Origin: RUG100 sp034927505 | GTDB taxonomy: Bacteria > Bacillota > Clostridia > Peptostreptococcales > Anaerovoracaceae | Length of the DNA: 44,151 bases | Assembly (NCBI GenBank): GCA_034927505.1 | Contig: JAYFPY010000023.1 | Span: forward strand, 1 to 44,151 | Direction: 5' to 3' | Part shown: in pieces, positions 15,966 through 25,799 of the stretch | Position numbering within the stretch: position 1 is the stretch's first letter | Layout of the letters: the number at the start of each line of letters is the position of its first letter | Translations under genes and position numbers: made by a program | Notes under the pieces: model-generated | Database searches by the model: none | Told to the model about the DNA's origin: nothing | What the model saw: the letters and a program-made list of their open reading frames with translations, nothing else

Positions 15966-17666
15966 ATGCAGAATTACGACAAGTACAGGGTAGGATATTA
16001 CATGCCTCCTGAAAATCAAATGAAATGGGTAAAGAAGGATCATCTGGACAAAGCGCCTCACTGGTGCAGCGTGGATCTTCGCGATGGGAATCAGGCTTTG
16101 ATCGTACCGATGAGTCTGGAAGAAAAACTGGAATTTTTTCAGTATCTTGTCGACCTGGGATTCAAAGAAATCGAAGTGGGTTTTCCCGCGGCCAGCGATA
16201 CAGAGTATGAACTGCTGAGAACTCTGATCGAAAAGGATATGATACCGGATGACGTCAAGGTGCAGGTACTGACTCAGTCAAGGGAGCATATAATATCGAA
16301 GACTTTTGAAGCGTTGAAAGGCGTGAAGAATGCCATCGTGCATCTGTACAACTCCACATCTGTGGCTCAGCGCGAGCAGGTCTTCAAGAAGAGCAAAAAA
16401 GAAATAATGAAAATAGCTACCGATGGAGCAAGACTGATCAAAAGATATGCCGCGGAAAACCCGGGCAGCAATTATCAGTTCGAGTATTCCCCTGAGAGCT
16501 TTTCCGGGACCGAACCTGACTACGCAACGGAAGTATGCAATGCGGTCATAGACATATGGGGACCGACGCCGGAGAACAAGGTCATCATCAATCTGCCCAG
16601 CACAGTGCAGATGTCCATGCCTCACGTCTATGCAAGTCAGATAGAATATGTCAGCGATCACCTTCATGACAGAAAAAACGTTCTCATATCTCTGCACCCT
16701 CACAACGACAGAGGGACCGGCGTTGCCGATGCAGAGCTGGGACTTCTTGCCGGAGGTGACAGGATCGAAGGGACTCTCTTCGGCAACGGAGAGCGTACCG
16801 GTAATGTGGATATCGTAACGCTGGCCATGAACATGTACACTCACGGTGTGGATCCGGGACTGGATTTTTCCGACATGCCGACAGTGGTCAGGAACTACGA
16901 AAAATTCACCGACATGAAAGTACCGCCGAGACAGCCTTACGGCGGAAAACTGGTATTCGCAGCTTTCTCGGGATCACACCAGGACGCAATAGCCAAGGGA
17001 ATGAAATACAGAGAAGACAGCGGATCGGACCGCTGGACAGTTCCGTATCTGCCTATAGATCCTCATGATCTGGGCAGAGAGTACGAAGCGGATGTCATCA
17101 GAATAAACAGTCAGTCCGGAAAGGGCGGAGTCGCATATATACTGGAGCACAATTTCGGATATACTATACCGACGAAAATGCGGGAAGAGATCGGGTACAT
17201 GGTAAAAGGAGTATCGGATAAACAGCATAAGGAGCTTTCTCCGGACGAGATCTTCGAGCTGTTTGACAATGAGTATATCAACGTATTCGATCCTATCGAT
17301 ATTACAGACGCCACATTCAAAAGGATGTCGGATTACAAAGACGGGACAGATATAAATGTAGAGATAGATGTAGATATTTCCGGAGAGACATACCATCTGA
17401 GCGGCGAAGGCAACGGCCGTCTGGACGCTGTCAGCAACGCCCTTAGAAAAGCACCGTATACATTCAGCTACGACTTTGTGACTTACTCGGAGCATGCGCT
17501 GGAATCCGAATCTGATTCCCGTGCTGCAGCCTACGTGGCTATCTCCGATTCCAACGGATGGGTATACTGGGGCGTAGGGCTTCATGATGATATCATCTAC
17601 GCCAGCGTCAACGCGCTGGTAAGCGCAATAAACAGAATGAATCAAATCAGTCACTTTGTAGAATAA
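15966..17666 (+). CDS. leuA: 2-isopropylmalate synthase (long, type-2 form)
   Basis: First committed step of leucine synthesis: condenses 2-oxoisovalerate with acetyl-CoA. At 566 residues it is longer than the ~510-residue common bacterial form and matches the type-2 LeuA class. It opens with a 'WVKKDHLDKAPHWCSVDLRD' region leading into the catalytic TIM barrel (SVDLRDGNQALI; LISLHPHNDRGTGVA with metal-binding histidines; LFGNGERTGNVD). A C-terminal leucine-sensing domain covers ~430-566. Start ATG after GGAAGGAG. It is the first gene behind the T-box, so it is under both tRNA-dependent and allosteric control. Confidence 0.95.
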   Translation: MQNYDKYRVGYYMPPENQMKWVKKDHLDKAPHWCSVDLRDGNQALIVPMSLEEKLEFFQYLVDLGFKEIEVGFPAASDTEYELLRTLIEKDMIPDDVKVQVLTQSREHIISKTFEALKGVKNAIVHLYNSTSVAQREQVFKKSKKEIMKIATDGARLIKRYAAENPGSNYQFEYSPESFSGTEPDYATEVCNAVIDIWGPTPENKVIINLPSTVQMSMPHVYASQIEYVSDHLHDRKNVLISLHPHNDRGTGVADAELGLLAGGDRIEGTLFGNGERTGNVDIVTLAMNMYTHGVDPGLDFSDMPTVVRNYEKFTDMKVPPRQPYGGKLVFAAFSGSHQDAIAKGMKYREDSGSDRWTVPYLPIDPHDLGREYEADVIRINSQSGKGGVAYILEHNFGYTIPTKMREEIGYMVKGVSDKQHKELSPDEIFELFDNEYINVFDPIDITDATFKRMSDYKDGTDINVEIDVDISGETYHLSGEGNGRLDAVSNALRKAPYTFSYDFVTYSEHALESESDSRAAAYVAISDSNGWVYWGVGLHDDIIYASVNALVSAINRMNQISHFVE

Positions 17667-17679
17667 AGGAGAAAACCAT

Positions 17680-18942
17680 ATGGGAATGACAATGACACAG
17701 AAAATACTGGCAGCACATGCCGGCATGGACAAAGTGGTCCCGGGTCAGCTGATCCGTGCAGACCTGGATATGGTCCTGGCAAATGATATAACCGGACCCG
17801 TGTCCATAAATGAATTTGAGAAAGCAGGTTTCGGCAAGATATTCGACAAGAGCAGGATATCTCTTGTCATGGATCACTTTACGCCGAACAAAGATATAAA
17901 ATCCGCAGAGCAGTGCAAACAGTGCAGGACCTTTGCGAAACGATTCGACATAGACAATTTTTACGATGTAGGGGAAATGGGCATCGAACATGCGCTGCTG
18001 CCGGAGAAGGGCCTTGTGGCCGCCGGAGAAGCCATTATCGGCGCAGACTCCCACACATGTACATACGGTGCACTTGGGGCTTTCTCCACAGGTGTGGGCA
18101 GTACCGATCTGGCCGCAGGCATTGCTACAGGTCAGGCCTGGTTCAAGATACCGGAAGCTTATCAGTTCCATCTAACGGGCAAGCTGCAGGAAGGCGTATC
18201 CGGCAAGGATGTTATCCTCCACATCATCGGTATGATCGGCGTAGACGGGGCTCTATACAGATCGATGGAATTTGTGGGAGATGGATTGGCTGCTCTGTCC
18301 ATGGATGACAGGCTGTGCATATCCAACATGGCCATAGAGGCCGGAGCAAAGAACGGGATATTCCAGGTGGATGATATCACCAGAGAATATATGAAAGGCA
18401 GAGTGGACAGGGATTACAAGAGCTACGATCCGGATCCGGATGCAGAATATGAAAAGACCTTTATGATCAAACTGGATTCCATCAAACCGACAGTCAGCTT
18501 TCCCCACCTTCCGGAAAACACGAAGACAATAGATGAAGTCGGAGATGTGAAGATCGATCAGGTGGTGATCGGTTCCTGCACCAATGGAAGGATCTCGGAC
18601 ATGAAAGCCGCTGCCGACATTTTGAAAGGACAGCACATCCATCCGGACGTGAGAGGGATCATCATCCCGGCAACGCAGGCGGTATATAAAGAGTGCATAA
18701 AAGAAGGATACATAGATACTTTCATCGATGCGGGATGCATCGTATCTACGCCTACATGCGGACCTTGTCTGGGAGGGCACATGGGCATACTGGCTGAAGG
18801 CGAACGCTGCGTAGCCACTACCAACAGAAATTTCGTGGGGCGTATGGGGCATACGGAGAGTGAAGTATATCTGGCGAGCCCGGCTGTTGCTGCTGCGTCA
18901 GCCATTGCGGGAAAAATCGCAGGCCCGAAGGGAGGCAAATAA
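17680..18942 (+). CDS. leuC: 3-isopropylmalate dehydratase, large subunit
   Basis: Aconitase-family 4Fe-4S subunit that, with LeuD, isomerises 2- to 3-isopropylmalate. Length 420 matches the homoaconitase-like class found in Clostridia and archaea rather than the ~465-residue proteobacterial form. Seen: 'GADSHTCTYGALGAFSTGVG', 'VVIGSCTNGRISD' and 'STPTCGPCLGGHMG', carrying the cluster-ligand cysteines. It starts behind AAAGGAG, 13 bases after leuA. Confidence 0.95.
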   Translation: MGMTMTQKILAAHAGMDKVVPGQLIRADLDMVLANDITGPVSINEFEKAGFGKIFDKSRISLVMDHFTPNKDIKSAEQCKQCRTFAKRFDIDNFYDVGEMGIEHALLPEKGLVAAGEAIIGADSHTCTYGALGAFSTGVGSTDLAAGIATGQAWFKIPEAYQFHLTGKLQEGVSGKDVILHIIGMIGVDGALYRSMEFVGDGLAALSMDDRLCISNMAIEAGAKNGIFQVDDITREYMKGRVDRDYKSYDPDPDAEYEKTFMIKLDSIKPTVSFPHLPENTKTIDEVGDVKIDQVVIGSCTNGRISDMKAAADILKGQHIHPDVRGIIIPATQAVYKECIKEGYIDTFIDAGCIVSTPTCGPCLGGHMGILAEGERCVATTNRNFVGRMGHTESEVYLASPAVAAASAIAGKIAGPKGGK

Positions 18943-18943
18943 T

Positions 18944-19432
18944 ATGGATGCAAAAGGAAGAGTACATAAATACGGAAACAACGTGGATACTGATGTGATC
19001 ATACCGGCGCGTCACCTGAACACGCAGGATCACAAAGAGCTGGCAAGCCACTGCATGGAAGATATAGATGCGGGATTTGTCGGCAAAGTGAAAGAGGGCG
19101 ATATCATGGTGGCCGGCGACAACTTCGGATGCGGATCATCCAGGGAGCACGCTCCGATCGCCATCAAGGCCAGCGGCATCAGCTGCGTCATAGCCAATAC
19201 ATTCGCCAGGATCTTTTACAGGAATGCCATCAACATAGGCCTTCCTATTCTGGAATGCAAAGAGGCCAGTGAAAAGATCGAAGACGGCGATACTGTCAGC
19301 ATTGATTTTGAAACCGGAACAATAAAAAATGAAACAAAAGGCGAAACGTATCAGGCTCTGCCGTTCCCTGATTTTATCAAGGATATAATGCACAAAGGCG
19401 GACTGCTCAACAGCCTGAAGCAAGGAGAATAA
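18944..19432 (+). CDS. leuD: 3-isopropylmalate dehydratase, small subunit
   Basis: Swivel-domain partner of LeuC, 162 residues. I chose ATG 18944, two bases from the leuC stop and behind GGGAGG; a longer frame from 18860 overlaps leuC and is not needed. Conserved 'YGNNVDTDVIIPARHL' at the start and 'GDNFGCGSSREHAPIAIK' in the middle are diagnostic. Confidence 0.95.
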   Translation: MDAKGRVHKYGNNVDTDVIIPARHLNTQDHKELASHCMEDIDAGFVGKVKEGDIMVAGDNFGCGSSREHAPIAIKASGISCVIANTFARIFYRNAINIGLPILECKEASEKIEDGDTVSIDFETGTIKNETKGETYQALPFPDFIKDIMHKGGLLNSLKQGE

Positions 19433-19433
19433 A

Positions 19434-20522
19434 ATGAATTATGATATAGCGGTCATCCACGGCGACGGCATCGGCCCGGAGGTAGTGGATGAAGCAATAA
19501 AAGTATTGGATAAAGCGGGAGAAAAGTTCGGCCACAAGTTCAGTTATGCGCCCGTCCTCGCAGGAGGATGTGCCATAGATGCCAGAGGCGAATGTCTGCC
19601 CCGGGATACTGTGGACGTATGCAAGCAGTCGGATGCAGTCCTTTTGGGTGCAGTCGGCGGTCCAAAGTGGGATGACGTACCGGGAGATCAGAGACCGGAA
19701 AGAGCTCTGCTGGGTCTGCGGAAAGAACTGGGCCTCTTCGCCAACCTTCGCCCTGCCATCCTGTTCGACGAGCTTGCAGATGCATGCCCTCTCAAACCGG
19801 AGATAATAAAAGGCGGGCTGGATATACTGGTGGTCAGAGAACTGACCGGCGGGATATATTTCGGAGAGAAGGGGACCAAAGATGATACTCCTCTCGGCCC
19901 TGCTGCTTATGACATTGAACAGTATGCCGAGGAAGAAGTGAGACGTATCGCCGTAGTGGCTTTTGACATGGCCATGAAGCGCGGGAAAAAGATCGCCAGC
20001 GTGGACAAGGCCAATGTTCTTGAAAGCTCCCGTCTTTGGAGACGTATCGTTGCTGATGTGGCAAAGGATTATCCGGAGGTCACGGTAGAGGATCTCTATG
20101 TGGACAATGCGGCAATGCAGATGGTACGCGCGCCGAAGCAGTTCGACGTGATCGTCACCAGCAATATATTCGGCGATATCCTCAGCGATGAAGCCAGTCA
20201 GGTCACAGGCTCCATCGGCATGCTGCCGTCGGCCAGTCTGACCACCGGCAACTTCGGGATGTATGAACCGGTACACGGCAGTGCGCCGGATATTGCGGGA
20301 CAGAACAAGGCAAATCCAATGGCCACTATATTGAGTACGGCCATGATGTTGAGATATACCTTCGGCCTGTCTGAAGAAGCCGATGCCATTGAGGCGGCTG
20401 TCAAAAAGGTCCTGTCAGACGGAAACAGGACGCCGGATCTTCTGGCAAACGAAAAAGATCCGGAGGCTTTCAAGGCTATCGGAACAAAAGAATGCGGAGA
20501 TCTGATCGCTGCAGCAATATAA
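19434..20522 (+). CDS. leuB: 3-isopropylmalate dehydrogenase
   Basis: NAD-dependent oxidative decarboxylation of 3-isopropylmalate, giving 2-oxoisocaproate. 362 residues, normal. Seen: 'IHGDGIGPEVVDEAIKVLDK' near the N-terminus, the substrate-binding 'RELTGGIYFG', and 'NIFGDILSDEASQVTGSIGM' with the metal-binding aspartates. It begins one base after leuD and closes the operon at a terminator. Confidence 0.96.
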   Translation: MNYDIAVIHGDGIGPEVVDEAIKVLDKAGEKFGHKFSYAPVLAGGCAIDARGECLPRDTVDVCKQSDAVLLGAVGGPKWDDVPGDQRPERALLGLRKELGLFANLRPAILFDELADACPLKPEIIKGGLDILVVRELTGGIYFGEKGTKDDTPLGPAAYDIEQYAEEEVRRIAVVAFDMAMKRGKKIASVDKANVLESSRLWRRIVADVAKDYPEVTVEDLYVDNAAMQMVRAPKQFDVIVTSNIFGDILSDEASQVTGSIGMLPSASLTTGNFGMYEPVHGSAPDIAGQNKANPMATILSTAMMLRYTFGLSEEADAIEAAVKKVLSDGNRTPDLLANEKDPEAFKAIGTKECGDLIAAAI

Positions 20523-20541
20523 CTTTCAAATATGATAATTG

Positions 20542-20577
20542 ACGCTTTTTCGGCTGGAATGCCGGGAAGGCGTTTTT
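20542..20577 (+). terminator. Rho-independent terminator after leuB
   Basis: ACGCTTTTTCGGC pairs with GCCGGGAAGGCGT over about 13 positions with several G-T pairs, followed directly by a T-run. It closes the leucine operon. Confidence 0.8.
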
Positions 20578-20711
20578 GATTTGAGCAGATGGAAATCGAG
20601 CCAAAAAGGTCGTAAAAAAGGCAATATTGATTTTAATGGAGATTATATGTGCAAATACCACAAACTATATAATAAAATATTGTGTATGAAAACAAATTTC
20701 AAACAAAAATG

Positions 20712-20739
20712 TTGACAACGCCCCAAATGAGTATATAAT
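20712..20739 (+). promoter_or_regulatory. Promoter of the ilvBNCD genes
   Basis: Consensus TTGACA (20712-20717), 16-base spacer and TATAAT (20734-20739). The leader to the ilvB ATG is only about 28 bases, too short for a T-box or attenuator, so control would be at initiation or by enzyme feedback. Confidence 0.8.
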
Positions 20740-20773
20740 TAAGGCTATCACAGAGAAAATCAGGAGGCGAGAT

Positions 20774-22438
20774 ATGAAATTAACGGGATCCCAGGTAATT
20801 GCAGAAATCCTGTTGGAGCACAAAGTAGATACAGTGTTCGGTTATCCGGGCGGGGCAGCATTGAATGTTTACGATGCTTTGTACGAATATAAAGATCAGA
20901 TCAGACACGTGCTGACGGCCCACGAACAGGGCGCAGCCCATGCGGCTGACGGATATGCAAGATCCACCGGCAAGACCGGAGTAGTTTTTGCTACCAGCGG
21001 ACCGGGAGCTACAAATCTGGTAACAGGAATAGCAACAGCTTTCATGGACAGTATTCCAATGGTGGCCGTGACCGCAAACGTACCGGACAGCCTCATAGGC
21101 AGGGATGCTTTTCAGGAGATATGTATAACCGGCGTCACGATGCCTGTGACAAAACATAATTATTTTGTAAACAGGATAGAAGATCTGCCGGATGCTCTCC
21201 ACAATGCTTTCAGGATAGCCAACAGCGGAAGGAAAGGCCCTGTGCTGGTAGACATCACAAAAGATGTGACCGGCGCAAAGATCGATTACAAACCCGGGCA
21301 CCCTATAGAGGAGCCTCACGGTCTGCCGAAGGCTGAAGAAAAGGATCTGAAGAAAATAGCAGGCCTGATCAACAGTTCAAAAAGGCCGGTCATATATTTC
21401 GGCGGCGGCGTAATGGCCAGCGATGCCGGAGACGAGCTGATACAGCTGATGGAAAAGGCAGACATACCTGCCACGCATACCATCATGGCGGCAGGAACTA
21501 TCGGCTATGACAACCCCCGCAATATGGGGCTGATCGGTATGCACGGCACCATCGCGGCAAACAAAGCTGTGGACAGATCGGATCTGATGCTGGCTCTGGG
21601 CACGCGGTTCAGCGACAGAGTTGCCTTGAACCCGAAAAAATTTGCGAAGAAAGCCACCAAGATACAGGTGGATATAGATAAATCGGAGATCAATAAAAAC
21701 GTACAGGTGGATCAGTGCATAATCAGCGACGTAAAGGACTTCCTGAAAAAGCTCATACCGCTGATCGAAAAGAAGGACCACGGAGAATGGGTAGAGGAGG
21801 TCACAGAATGGAAGAAGACCACCGGGGATGTAAAATCCGATGACGCCCAGCTGCACCCCAGCGAGATCATCCACTATGTATGCGATACAACAGACAAACC
21901 GACCATATATGCTACTGATGTAGGCCAGCACCAGATGTGGGCCGCACAGTATTTGAAACATAAGAACACAAAGAGTTTCATTACCAGCGGAGGACTGGGC
22001 ACCATGGGCTTCGGGTATGGAGCGGCCATAGGCGCGCAGATAGGCAATCCGAGAAAGAGGGTCATCCATTTTACCGGAGACGGCAGCTTTCACATGAATC
22101 TCAACGAAGCGTGTACGGCTGTCAGCGAAGAACTTCCTATCATAACCATCATTATGAACAACTCGGTTCTGGGGATGGTATATCAGTGGCAGACATCCTT
22201 TTATGACAGAAGGTATTCAGGAACTACCCCTGAGAGGAAGACGGACTTTGCAAAGGTAGCAGAGGGATTCGGAGCCACAGGATTCACTGCCGGCACGATG
22301 TCGGAATTCGAAAAGGCATTCAAGGCGGCTTTGAAAGAAAAGGGACCCGTATGGATCGACTGCAGGATAGGCAGAGAAGAAAGAGTGCTCCCGATGATAC
22401 CAAACGGCGGGACATCGGAAGATATGATAATAGGTTAA
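20774..22438 (+). CDS. ilvB: Acetolactate synthase, catalytic subunit
   Basis: Thiamine-diphosphate enzyme making acetolactate or acetohydroxybutyrate. 554 residues. Visible: the catalytic glutamate (about Glu51) in 'HEQGAAHAADGYAR', 'ATSGPGATNLVTGIATAFMD', and the TPP/Mg region from 'TGDGSFHMNLNE' to 'IIMNNSVLGMVYQWQ'. The start follows AGGAGG. The small regulatory subunit lies just behind. Confidence 0.96.
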   Translation: MKLTGSQVIAEILLEHKVDTVFGYPGGAALNVYDALYEYKDQIRHVLTAHEQGAAHAADGYARSTGKTGVVFATSGPGATNLVTGIATAFMDSIPMVAVTANVPDSLIGRDAFQEICITGVTMPVTKHNYFVNRIEDLPDALHNAFRIANSGRKGPVLVDITKDVTGAKIDYKPGHPIEEPHGLPKAEEKDLKKIAGLINSSKRPVIYFGGGVMASDAGDELIQLMEKADIPATHTIMAAGTIGYDNPRNMGLIGMHGTIAANKAVDRSDLMLALGTRFSDRVALNPKKFAKKATKIQVDIDKSEINKNVQVDQCIISDVKDFLKKLIPLIEKKDHGEWVEEVTEWKKTTGDVKSDDAQLHPSEIIHYVCDTTDKPTIYATDVGQHQMWAAQYLKHKNTKSFITSGGLGTMGFGYGAAIGAQIGNPRKRVIHFTGDGSFHMNLNEACTAVSEELPIITIIMNNSVLGMVYQWQTSFYDRRYSGTTPERKTDFAKVAEGFGATGFTAGTMSEFEKAFKAALKEKGPVWIDCRIGREERVLPMIPNGGTSEDMIIG

Positions 22439-22450
22439 GGATGGTATGAT

Positions 22451-22951
22451 ATGGCACCGATGAAAAGAGAAGTAGTCAGCATTTTCGTTGACAACCAGGC
22501 TAATGTACTGACGAGAGTAGTCAGCCTTTTCGGAAGGAGAGGCTTCAATATCGACTCCCTTACAGTATCGGCAACCAACGATCCCGAACTTTCCAGGATC
22601 ACCATAGTGTTCGACGGGACGGAGCAGTCTCTTGCTCAGATCCTGACGCAGACGGAAAAACTGGAAAACGTTAGAGATATATTTGCACTTGAAAAGGAGA
22701 ACAGTCTGTTTAGAGAACTGCTGCTGGTCAAGGTGCATGTCGGCAAAGATGAAAGATCCGCAGTAAGAGAGATCGCGGACATTTACCGAGGAAAAATCAT
22801 AGATCTGTCAAAGAACAGCATGATCATCGAGCTGACGGGAGAACCGTCAAAGATAGATGGATTTATGAGTATGATAGACTGCTACAATATCGTGGAAGTC
22901 TGCAGAACAGGAATCACAGCCATGGGAAGAGGCTGGGAAGAGAAGGAGTAA
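22451..22951 (+). CDS. ilvN: Acetolactate synthase, regulatory (ACT) subunit
   Basis: 166 residues. The N-terminal ACT domain shows 'VDNQANVLTRVVSLFGRRGF' and 'NIDSLTVSATNDPELSRIT', typical of the valine-sensing subunit; the C-terminal half is the second ACT-like part. It activates IlvB and gives valine feedback. In eight-family schemes the gene is also called ilvH; the sequence alone does not decide. Confidence 0.93.
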   Translation: MAPMKREVVSIFVDNQANVLTRVVSLFGRRGFNIDSLTVSATNDPELSRITIVFDGTEQSLAQILTQTEKLENVRDIFALEKENSLFRELLLVKVHVGKDERSAVREIADIYRGKIIDLSKNSMIIELTGEPSKIDGFMSMIDCYNIVEVCRTGITAMGRGWEEKE

Positions 22952-22955
22952 TAAA

Positions 22956-23951
22956 ATGATCAAAAAGTATTATGACCAGGATTGTAATTTAGGTCTTCTG
23001 GACGGAAAAACAATTGCTATCATCGGATTCGGAAGCCAGGGCCATGCTCATGCGGAGAACCTGAATGAAAGCGGAGCAAAAGTAGTAGTAGGTCTGAGAC
23101 CGGATTCCAAGAGCGCTAAATCTGCAAAGGATGCAGGACTTGAAGTAGTCGACGTTGAAACGGCTGCAGAAAAGGGCGATTTTGTAATGATGCTGGTTCC
23201 GGATGAGAAGGCGGCAGATATATATAATACCCAGGTAGCTCCTCATATGAAAGAGGGAAATGTGCTGATGTTCGCTCACGGATTCAATATCCATTACCAG
23301 CTGATCCAGCCTGCAGATTTTCTTGATGTCATCATGGTAGCTCCAAAGGGCCCGGGACATACAGTAAGAAGCCAGTACCTGGAAGGCAGAGGAGTACCTT
23401 CGCTGATCGCAGTATATCAGGACAAGAGCGGCAAAGCAAAGGACTATGCTCTGGCTTATGCCAGCGGGATCGGCGCAGGACGTGCAGGTATCCTGGAAAC
23501 TACATACAGAGAAGAAACTGAAACAGACCTCTTTGGAGAACAGGCTGTTCTCTGCGGTGGAGTTACTGAACTGATGAAGGCCGGATTCGAAACTCTGACA
23601 GAAGCCGGATATGAACCTGAAATGGCTTACTTTGAATGTATCCATGAAATGAAGCTGATCGTAGATCTGATCAACAGCGGCGGTTTCGAACTGATGAGAA
23701 AGTCGATATCCAACACAGCTGAATACGGCGACTATTATGCAGGCAGACAGGTAATCGGAGAAGAGTCGAGAAAAGCAATGAAGGAGATCCTTAGAAGGAT
23801 CCAGAACGGTGCTTTTGCAAGCGAATTCGTTGCTGAAATGTCAGCGGGAAGACAGGCAAAATTCCTTACTACAAGAATGAAGGAAAATGAACACCAGCTG
23901 TGCAAGACCGGCGGTGAACTGAGAAAGATGATGAGCTGGCTGAAGAAATAA
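22956..23951 (+). CDS. ilvC: Ketol-acid reductoisomerase
   Basis: Isomerises and reduces acetolactate to dihydroxyisovalerate. 331 residues, class I. The Rossmann motif 'IIGFGSQGHAHAENLNESG' is followed by a serine-containing 'GLRPDSKSAKSAK' loop typical of NADPH preference. 'MVAPKGPGHTVRSQY' and the C-terminal metal-binding helices (EMKLIVDLINSGGF) are present. It starts four bases after ilvN, behind AAGGAG. Confidence 0.96.
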   Translation: MIKKYYDQDCNLGLLDGKTIAIIGFGSQGHAHAENLNESGAKVVVGLRPDSKSAKSAKDAGLEVVDVETAAEKGDFVMMLVPDEKAADIYNTQVAPHMKEGNVLMFAHGFNIHYQLIQPADFLDVIMVAPKGPGHTVRSQYLEGRGVPSLIAVYQDKSGKAKDYALAYASGIGAGRAGILETTYREETETDLFGEQAVLCGGVTELMKAGFETLTEAGYEPEMAYFECIHEMKLIVDLINSGGFELMRKSISNTAEYGDYYAGRQVIGEESRKAMKEILRRIQNGAFASEFVAEMSAGRQAKFLTTRMKENEHQLCKTGGELRKMMSWLKK

Positions 23952-23964
23952 GAAAATGTTTTAG

Positions 23965-24001
23965 GACACCGGCCTGGTCTGATGCAGACCGGTCGGTGTT
24001 T
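23965..24001 (+). terminator. Hairpin between ilvC and ilvD
   Basis: Complementary arms around a GATGC loop: ACACCGGCCTGGTCT (from 23966) against AGACCGGTCGGTGT (to 24000). Only three T's follow, so partial termination or processing that lowers ilvD relative to ilvC is more likely than a full stop. Confidence 0.55.
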
Positions 24002-24021
24002 CGATATGTAGGAGAAAAAAT

Positions 24022-25686
24022 ATGGGAAAACGAAGTGATCAGGTAACGAAAGGCGTTGAACGCGCCCCGATGAGGAGCCTGTTTTATGCAATGGGATATA
24101 CAAAGGAAGAGCTGGAAAGACCGTTGATCGGAGTGGCCTGCGCTCACAGTGAGATCGTGCCGGGCCATATCCATCTGGACAAGGTGGCAGAGGCTGTAAA
24201 GGCCGGCGTGCGAATGGCGGGAGGCACTCCCATAGAGTTTCCTTCCATCGGCGTATGCGACGGCATCGCTATGGGGCATGAAGGAATGAAATATTCACTT
24301 GCCAGCAGAGAACTGATCGCCGACAGTGTTGAGACTATGACACAGGCGCATATGTTCGACGGACTGGTCCTGGTACCCAACTGCGACAAGATAGTCCCGG
24401 GAATGATCATGGCTGCAGTAAGAATGGACATTCCTGCAGTGGTATGTTCCGGCGGGCCGATGATGAGCGGACTGGTACACGGAGAAGAGACCAGCCTGTC
24501 TAAGATATTTGAAGCCGTGGGCGCAAGGAAAGCCGACATGATCGACGATGCAGAGCTGAGAGAATACGAAGAAAACATTTGCCCGGGATGCGGATCCTGC
24601 TCCGGTATGTACACTGCCAACAGTATGAACTGTCTGGCGGAAGCAGTGGGCATCGCCATGCCGGGGAACGGCACGGTTCCTGCTGTAACCAGCGAAAGAA
24701 TAAGGATCGCCAAAGAGGCGGGAATGGCAATAATGGATCTGGTCGAAAAGGATATTACGGCCCGAGACATTATAAATCCAAAATCTATTTTGAATGCGCT
24801 GGCATGCGACATGGCGCTGGGCTGCTCATCTAACAGTGTGCTTCATCTTCTGGCAATAGCCAGTGAAGCGGGCATAGATTTCGATCTGAACACATTCAAT
24901 GAATACAGCAGCAAGATCCCTAACCTGTGTCATCTGGCACCGGCGGGAGATACTCATATGCACGACCTGAACAACGCCGGCGGCGTGCAGGCAGTCCTCA
25001 GTGAGCTTTCAAAGAAAGAATTCATCGACACGGATCTGATCACGGCAACGGGAAAAACTGTAGGAGAAAACATCAAAGGCAGAGGCGTAAAAAACTATGA
25101 TCTGATACGTCCCATCGATAAACCGTACAGCAAAACCGGAGGCATCGCTATCCTATGGGGCAATATCGCCAAAGAAGGATGCGTTGTAAAGAGGAGTGCA
25201 GTTGCACCTGAGATGCTGGTGCATTCAGGTCCGGCAAGAGTGTTCGACAGCGAAGACGATGCCATCGCGGCGATCTACGACGGAAAGATCGTAGACGGCG
25301 ACGTGGTAGTTATCCGATATGAAGGACCAAAAGGCGGCCCGGGAATGAGAGAGATGCTCAATCCGACCAGCGCCCTTGCGGGAATGAAGCTGGACAAATC
25401 GGTAGCGCTGATCACCGACGGAAGATTCAGCGGAGCCAGCCGTGGAGCCAGCATAGGGCATGTCTGCCCGGAAGCGGCTGCAGGCGGCGAGATAGGTCTC
25501 ATCAACGAAGGCGATACTGTCGAGATAGACATACCGGCCGGGAAAATAAATGTGCATGTGGATGATGCCGAACTGGAAAAGAGAAAGAAAGCGTATATTG
25601 CGCCGGAACCTAAGGTCAAGACCGGATGGCTGGCCAGATACAGAAGAAATGTTACAGGAGCCAACAGGGGCGCTGTGATGGAATAA
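24022..25686 (+). CDS. ilvD: Dihydroxy-acid dehydratase
   Basis: Fe-S dehydratase making the 2-oxo acids of valine and isoleucine. 554 residues. 'LVPNCDKIVPGMIMAAVRMD', 'ICPGCGSCSGMYTANSMNC' (cluster cysteines) and 'ITDGRFSGASRGASIGHVCP' are diagnostic. Only the transaminase is then missing for valine and leucine. Confidence 0.96.
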   Translation: MGKRSDQVTKGVERAPMRSLFYAMGYTKEELERPLIGVACAHSEIVPGHIHLDKVAEAVKAGVRMAGGTPIEFPSIGVCDGIAMGHEGMKYSLASRELIADSVETMTQAHMFDGLVLVPNCDKIVPGMIMAAVRMDIPAVVCSGGPMMSGLVHGEETSLSKIFEAVGARKADMIDDAELREYEENICPGCGSCSGMYTANSMNCLAEAVGIAMPGNGTVPAVTSERIRIAKEAGMAIMDLVEKDITARDIINPKSILNALACDMALGCSSNSVLHLLAIASEAGIDFDLNTFNEYSSKIPNLCHLAPAGDTHMHDLNNAGGVQAVLSELSKKEFIDTDLITATGKTVGENIKGRGVKNYDLIRPIDKPYSKTGGIAILWGNIAKEGCVVKRSAVAPEMLVHSGPARVFDSEDDAIAAIYDGKIVDGDVVVIRYEGPKGGPGMREMLNPTSALAGMKLDKSVALITDGRFSGASRGASIGHVCPEAAAGGEIGLINEGDTVEIDIPAGKINVHVDDAELEKRKKAYIAPEPKVKTGWLARYRRNVTGANRGAVME

Positions 25687-25710
25687 TACCAGCTGCTGTG
25701 GCAAAGCGGT

Positions 25711-25762
25711 AAAAAACAGATCCGATGATTACGGGAAACTGCGGTCATCGGATCTGTTTTTT
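25711..25762 (+). terminator. Rho-independent terminator after ilvD
   Basis: Long perfect stem: AACAGATCCGATGA against TCATCGGATCTGTT, then TTTT. The A-run before the stem makes it bidirectional-looking. Confidence 0.92.
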
Positions 25763-25784
25763 CAGTCAGTGATATGTTGAAATG

Positions 25785-25793
25785 TGATATAAT
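25785..25793 (+). promoter_or_regulatory. Extended -10 promoter abutting the kinase start codon
   Basis: TG-A-TATAAT (TATAAT at 25788-25793) with no convincing -35. The start codon at 25800 is only six bases further, where transcription itself should begin, so the message would have almost no leader. No GGAGG-like site exists between the terminator and this ATG. Confidence 0.6.
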
Positions 25794-25799
25794 GTTCCC